Shown: positions 58,719-64,000 of the stretch, piece after piece
Numbering within the stretch: the first letter of the stretch is position 1
Layout of the letters: each line of letters opens with the position of its first letter
Assembly: GCA_019188255.1 (NCBI GenBank)
Contig: JAETXT010000009.1
Span: 3,472,001-3,536,000 of the forward strand
Direction: 5' to 3'
Length of the DNA: 64,000 bases
Origin: Verticillium longisporum
Taxonomy: Eukaryota > Ascomycota > Sordariomycetes > Glomerellales > Plectosphaerellaceae
Notes under the pieces: generated by a model
Told to the model about the DNA's origin: nothing
Databases searched by the model: none
Seen by the model: the letters and a program-made list of their open reading frames with translations, nothing else
Program-made: the position numbers and the translations under genes

Positions 58719-59869
58719 ATGGTCACCACACGCAACATGAGGAAGCGCAGGTCTGGCGAAGCTCTGGACGTGGACCTCGACGCCGCTGCCCCATCCTCCA
58801 CGCAGAACAGCCCGGCCGCCGGCACTCCCAAGCGCCAGCGCAAGCTCCCCGTGCGCGCCAAGTCCAGGAAGCAAGCGGCCAAGGGCGAGCCAGAGGCCGA
58901 CGCAGAGGACGAGGACGAGACCCAGGATGCGAGCGAGTCCTCAGCCCCAGCCCCAGCCAACCCATCATCGCTGGTAGTTGAGATCCGCGCCAAGACAGAC
59001 GAAGATGAGCATGGTCTCAGCGGAAGCGCCGCCGAGGACAACGACCAAGATGACGCCGGAACCGGGGCCGACGAGACCATCATCCCCGGCGCTGAACAGC
59101 CTGCGCCTGTGCCTGAGCCCAGCCGAAAGGACACGATCGACGACTCGGACGCCTCCGAAGACTCGGACGACGAGGCGCCCGAGGCCGTTTCCACCTTGGC
59201 CGCTGCCGCCGCCGTCTTTGAATCTGCCAGAGCGGCCAATAAGGCCATTGCAGAGTGCGTGACCTCCTTCTGCTCCTCATGTGTGCTCGTTTTACCAGCG
59301 CACTCCCTACCACCCGTTCTTCGCTTCCCTCATCCGTCCACCATGCTAACACGACGCCCAGGCAACAAAAAGCCCAGAAGCGCAAGCGCCAGCAGCGCAC
59401 CGCCTTCCTCCAGGACCAGGCGCAGACCCGCAAGGCCGCCGAACCCGTCACCCCAGCTCCTGCCCCGGCGTCCACCGCCACCGCCGCCACCTCGCCGTCA
59501 GACGACATGACGCCACGCACCCAGCTCGCCCTCGAGTCAAGCGCCGCCTTCAAGAGGCAGCAGCGCGCCCCGGCCCTCCTGCCAGCCGAGTTCCTCGCCT
59601 CAGACTCCGAGGACGATGACGACGACGACGCGGCACCAAGTGACGCCGCCGCCGGGGCCAAGTCCCGCCCGCGCAAAGCCCGCAAGATCGCCCTCGACAA
59701 GGCGCCTCGCGACGAGGTCGTCGGCACGACCGTCTACCGCGTAGCCAAGGCGCAGCAGGACCCGCGCCTCGCGCCGCGCGGCGGCCGCGCGAGCGTCAAT
59801 GCCAAAAAGGCGCTGCTCGTCCGCGGGCGGACGGCCAAGGCCGGGACCAAGGGTTTCTTTGTGAAATGA
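58719..59869 (+). CDS. UTP16: U3 snoRNA-associated protein UTP16/BUD21
   Basis: A component of the small-subunit processome, needed for 18S rRNA maturation in the nucleolus. Exons 58719-59254 and 59362-59869 (107-bp intron) give 347 residues. The first 180 residues are an acidic, low-complexity region with basic patches (NMRKRRSGE, PKRQRKLPVRAK). The join restores AIAEQQKAQKRKRQQR. The C-terminal family signature follows: LPAEFLASDSEDDDDDD, RPRKARKIALDKAPRDEVVG, TTVYRVAK and the ending LVRGRTAKAGTKGFFVK. The length is larger than the yeast protein because of the acidic N-terminus. Confidence 0.88.
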
Positions 59870-61057
59870 GGCCGCTGCTCTGCGAAGGGGCGGTGAGCAG
59901 ACGGCGGGTACCAGTTTCGGGCCTCGTGTCTATGTCTTGAGCGCTGTGTGTAGTGTATATGAGAAATACGCGCAGAGAGGGAGGGACTCGCAGGAGCACA
60001 CTTGGATTTGTGCTGGGTGTCTTCTTTTTCTGACGCACCAAACTTTAGATCACTGCGATTCCGTGGGGGACATGATATTCAGACTTCAGACTCGGAGTTA
60101 TGAATGGGCGGTAATAGAATGAACAGACATCACCACCACTTAGATCTCGTTCATCTCTATGCGAAGAGAGATAGAGAGAGAGAGATTGCGTGTCCGAAAG
60201 TGCATCTGACCTCGGCATTTGTGTATCAGTGCTACAACTCACCCTGCCAAGCGGGACAGCTAGCGACAAGAACACGGAGCGGATGGCTTGCTTGACGTAA
60301 CGCTCAAGAGCACATTCAAAGCATAAAATGATCAGAGCCGTCCACAGCACATTTCCATGCATGTTCGACCGCAAGGTCAAATACGTCATGAATAAGCGAC
60401 GCCGGCGCATGTCAAAGGTACCTGCACAGCCGGACCAAATCACGGGCACAGTCGAGCGTGGAATACGTTGAGAATTTTGCCAACCGTCATCACAGGGGCT
60501 TCTCACCCTGGAGCACCGCCGTCTTTCTGAAGCGCGTCTGTATCCTATGGACTCATCACAGAGCATCCGTCTTCTTCCATCTCCTTCTCTTTCCCTGGCA
60601 CGCGGCCAGCCATCCCCGTTACATTACGACCGTAAGAGAAGTATCTACATGTCTCAGACAAACATGACTGTCATGACAAGCGTCGAAGCGGCAGCGCGCG
60701 CAGTTGACCTCATCTAAGAAAAAGAAAATGTGAGGGGTTGCGAAAACAGAAAACCTGGTATCTTTCCCTTGAAGAGCGCATCGCAATGCAGCAGCATGAA
60801 AACGACATGACGCGAAAAACTAGCTCAGATCCTCCTGAGGGCAGTAGCGTAAGTACAGATAGGCCAAGACCGGAAAGGGGGAAAACCGCAGGGGTATAAA
60901 TGAACGACGTCAAAAAGAAGATCAGGAGTGCAACAGTCAGTTCGAACAAGTCGAACTGTGTATCCGATGCATCCCTGTCGTCCCTTTCCAGTGCCCAAGG
61001 TAACTCGGGATGAGCAGGGACCGTAAAATAGCATGAGCGGTGACGCTGCGGAGCGGT
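59870..61057. other. Convergent intergenic region
   Basis: About 1.2 kb between the 3' ends of UTP16 and the VWA gene. Contains a GA-rich run (60167-60186). No gene recognised. Confidence 0.5.
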
Positions 61058-64000
61058 TCATGCCTCTTCCATGATGCCGACCTCACCGCCACCCTCATCG
61101 CGCCACTCACGACTCCTCTCTGTGAGCCGTTTCACGCCACCGACTCTACCAGACCAGATGGACTCGATCGGCGTTCGGAAAGTAAAGGCGCGTTGTGAGC
61201 TGATGACACCAATAGCTTGAAGCACAGCCTTGCGGCTGTCGCGGCCAAAGACGGCCGGATGGCTGATCCTCTCGAGGCTGCCCCCGAGCGCTGCATCGAA
61301 GGCGGCCACGGTACTGGCGCCAATGCCAGTGCTGAGACTGAGGCCGTCGTGTGAGCGGCTGCGGCCAATGCCAGGCGCCGGGAAGCGATCCATGGCAGAG
61401 GATGTGGTAGATTGGGTAGGGGAAGGTGTGCGCTTGCGGTCCGGTGTGCCCGTGGTCGGGGAACCGTCCTGGGCTGGATGAGGAGTGGAAGGCAGCGACT
61501 TGTTCGGGGGCAGCGAGGGGACAGGCGGTAGCCCGCCCTTGCCGAGGCCCTTGAGTATGGAGCGTGTCTCGTTGAGAAGGGTGTGGGCACGGTCGTGCTG
61601 GCCGCGAGAGACGAGGGTCAAGGCGCGCGTAAGCATGTCCGACGTGAGGAGTTCCATCCGTCGCTGAACGATACCAGGATGGGGAGGAATGGGTGGTGAT
61701 CCAGACCATGAGTTCTTGGCCTTGGCCTGGGCGGGGAGCATGGTGATTGCCAAGAGGGTAGGACGCGGCATGTGGGAAAGCGTGCCGTCCCTCAGGATGT
61801 CGCCCCACGTGAGGTCGGCCTGAATGAGCGGCACCTCCTCGACAGACGTCACCCGCTGCTCGTCGCTCTCGCCTGATCCACCCAGGGCCTCGAGGCCCGA
61901 GACAATGTTGTCCCACGGATCTTGAGGAAGCTGCTCTTGCGAGGCATTGTCGGGCAGAATGACGAGCTGCACCAGGATATCGCGCTTGTCACCGAAGCGG
62001 AGATCGCCCAGGGCGGCCTCAGCGTCTCGGCCAGTGGCGCGCTTGGTGATTTGCAGCGCCCCGCTGATCTTGTGGAATTTGGCCGGCGAGCCTTCGGGCA
62101 GCTTGAGCTTCAGCTTGACGTTCTGGTGGGAGAGGGTCTGCATGGCGCCCAGGCAGCCGGCGAGACACTCGCGGAGCATCATCCAATCCTTGACGTAGGT
62201 GTACGACGCCTTGGTCCTGCTCGACAGCTCGATCATGGTATCTGGCTTGTGAGTCATGCCCAACCCGAAAGAGTGAATAGTGATCCTGGCATGACAGTTA
62301 GCATCAAGCGTGGGCAGGCTCAAACCGGAAGGGGGCAACGCGGGTTGAACGTACTTGGCAGCCTCGGCCCGAGACACGACAAAATCTACGCTATCCGCAT
62401 CCGACGTCGAGGCATCACTGATGAGCATGATTGTCGCGATGGGATTGTTGTGCTTGCGTTGCATCAAGAGATCCATCGCCACATTGGCACCCTCAACGAC
62501 GTCGGCTCTGTGGCTCTTCTGGCCAATCGGCTTGATGGCTGATAGGATGTTATTCCAGCCAGGCCAAGCTTTGGTCGTCATGCCCACCAATGGCACTCCT
62601 CCGCCGCCTGAACCAAAAGTGACGAGGCCCATCCGGTCGCGGTCGCCTAGGGTGTGGATCATGAACTTCAGGGCGTCACGAACGAGGTTGATCTTGACGC
62701 CCTGCATGGAGGAGGATATGGGAACAACGACAACGACGTCGATGGGGACGTGGACGGTAGCGGGCAGACCGGGGCTCCGTTGAAAGTTGGTGTATTCGGT
62801 CGGTGCTGTGGTCGCAGATTTCGCGCCTCCCCATGACGAGGCCACCGAAGACACACGCTGCGGGCGTGACCTTTGCCAGTCCTCTTCTTCCACCTCGGAC
62901 AGGTCGCCGCGGTCGTATTCGGGGCTGCGGACGGGTGACGTCTCGACAGCATTTAGATCGAGTAGCGCTTGTTGCCAGAGCTTCAACTGATTGCGGTTCT
63001 CGAATCGCAGGTGGAACTGTGGCAGCTCGGCAACGGACAGGCTCAGGGTGAGGACGTTCTCGTCAACTATGCTTCGGTCAGCGTCAAGGTCACAGTCGCA
63101 CAGAGCTCATCGACTCACTATTGCCCGTCTCGGTGACCTCATTCAGATGCTTCTTGATGAGGATAGAGCCCTTCAAGGTGCACCGGGTCGACTTCTTGGG
63201 CAGGCCGTTCTCATCCCACTGATTGGCCAGGATGACTTTCTTCTCCTTGACGCAGATCAACATCTCGGCGAAAAGGAAGCATTCCAATTCTTGCCAAGAA
63301 ACCTTGTCCTTGCCGACACGAAGGGTTCCGTAGAGCCTCAACTTGCCAAATCTGGATGATAGTCAGTACGCTCATTGGTTACGCAATCATCCAATCACCG
63401 GCGGCAGCATGACTGACCTGCTGAAATCAAGACCGTGCCAGTTATCTACCCTATTCCTCAAGCTCTCCGTGATTTCTTCGAGGACCTCGGGCGATTCGTA
63501 GGGGTAGAATCGAGGGGCGCTCCTCGCTGGGGAAGGTGGTCTCGCGAAGGCATCTTCCATCTTGCCGTTGGGTGGAGGACCGGGCGGTGCCGCACCGAGA
63601 TCCTCAGGGTCGGGTTTCCACTTGGTATCAGGCACTTCGACTGTGATCAGGCAGGTCAAAGTCTGCTGTTGCCTGGACCTGTTGATGGTCGGGAATTCAG
63701 ATCGCACCGTCACGGTCGGTGAGGGAATTGGGTTCCTGGTCGCGCCGCGCGGGCTGCCGGGGGTCGTCTCCATCGCTTGCACGTCGTAGTCGTGTCGACG
63801 CGCCTGCTGGCCGCTCTGTGTGGTCTCCGGGTATCCTCCTGACGAGGCGACGCCAGTCGCCTCACTGTCGCTTCGAACATGCCTAGATGACGGACCATAA
63901 CGCTCTGATGATGGGCCGTCCCGACTGTCCCGAATGCTGCCTCGCGGAATACTGTCCCTGCCGTTGTTGAGAGACTGCTGCTGCTGCTGCTGCTGTTGTT
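61058..64000 (-). CDS. PH-like plus von Willebrand factor A domain protein, 5' end outside window
   Basis: Exons seen: 63418-64000 (open to the edge), 63119-63351, 62355-63066 and 61058-62285; introns are 66, 52 and 69 bp. From the edge: a Gln run, a Ser/Arg/Pro linker, then a PH-like module (RLYGTLRVGKDKVSWQELEC, FLFAEMLICVKEKK, FHLRFENRNQLKLWQQAL). A VWA domain follows (VPIDVVVVVPISSSMQG, RDRMGLVTFGSGG, ATIMLISDAST, ITIHSFGLGM), then a VWA-associated region (DILVQLVILP) and a long Ser/Pro tail. Related fungal proteins, as I recall, carry an N-terminal RING finger, which would lie outside the window; a ubiquitin-ligase role is therefore only inferred. Confidence 0.85.
63978..64000. repeat. 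CTG/CAG repeat coding for poly-Gln at the window edge
   Basis: Seven or more CTG (minus-strand CAG/CAA) triplets in frame with the VWA gene. Confidence 0.9.

Overview
The window is a 64 kb piece of a filamentous ascomycete chromosome, most likely a Sordariomycete of the order Hypocreales. The evidence is short GT-AG introns of mostly 40-140 bp, GC-rich third codon positions, and protein families typical of filamentous fungi (MDM34, COQ11, ECL1, ECM15/UPF0045, a secreted large-subunit catalase). I did not identify the species. There is no bacterial operon logic, CRISPR array, prophage or recognisable secondary-metabolite cluster. Genes are single units on both strands.

Layout, left to right: the 3' part of a P4 flippase (+, 1-2553); catalase (+); an equilibrative nucleoside transporter (+); an unknown small protein (+); inositol-pentakisphosphate 2-kinase (-); ERMES subunit MDM34 (+); YEATS protein YAF9 (-); COQ11-like dehydrogenase (+), tail to tail with splicing factor SYF2 (-); an unknown probably organellar protein (+); a kelch-repeat membrane protein (+); an intron-containing tRNA-Arg(ACG); a zinc-binding ECL1-type longevity factor (+); a gene-poor, lower-GC stretch (38.8-43.9 kb); an alpha/beta hydrolase (-); haspin kinase (-), head to head with a CCDC47/DUF1682 ER protein (+); an ECM15/UPF0045 protein (-); a YDG/SRA-like protein (-); an antibiotic-biosynthesis-monooxygenase-fold protein (+); a Sel1/TPR-like protein (-); UTP16/BUD21 (+); and a PH-like plus VWA protein (-) running off the right edge.

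The genes are mostly housekeeping: membrane lipid asymmetry, peroxide detoxification, nucleoside transport, inositol phosphates, mitochondria-ER contact, chromatin, splicing, ubiquinone, mitotic histone phosphorylation, ER membrane-protein biogenesis and rRNA processing. They do not form one pathway.

The most striking feature is that five otherwise well-conserved genes carry lesions: a TGA directly after the catalytic DKTGTLT motif and a 1-nt frameshift in the flippase; two compensating losses at C runs in COQ11; 1-nt shifts in ECM15 and the kelch gene; and an in-frame TAG in the SRA-like gene. Several lie at short C runs, so assembly error is a serious alternative to real decay. Other non-genic signals are two MITE-like inverted-repeat elements (4063-4336 and 55392-55712), a recurrent TAGGTACCTA-type motif found only between genes, and several perfect tandem repeats. 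I found no convincing new biological system.
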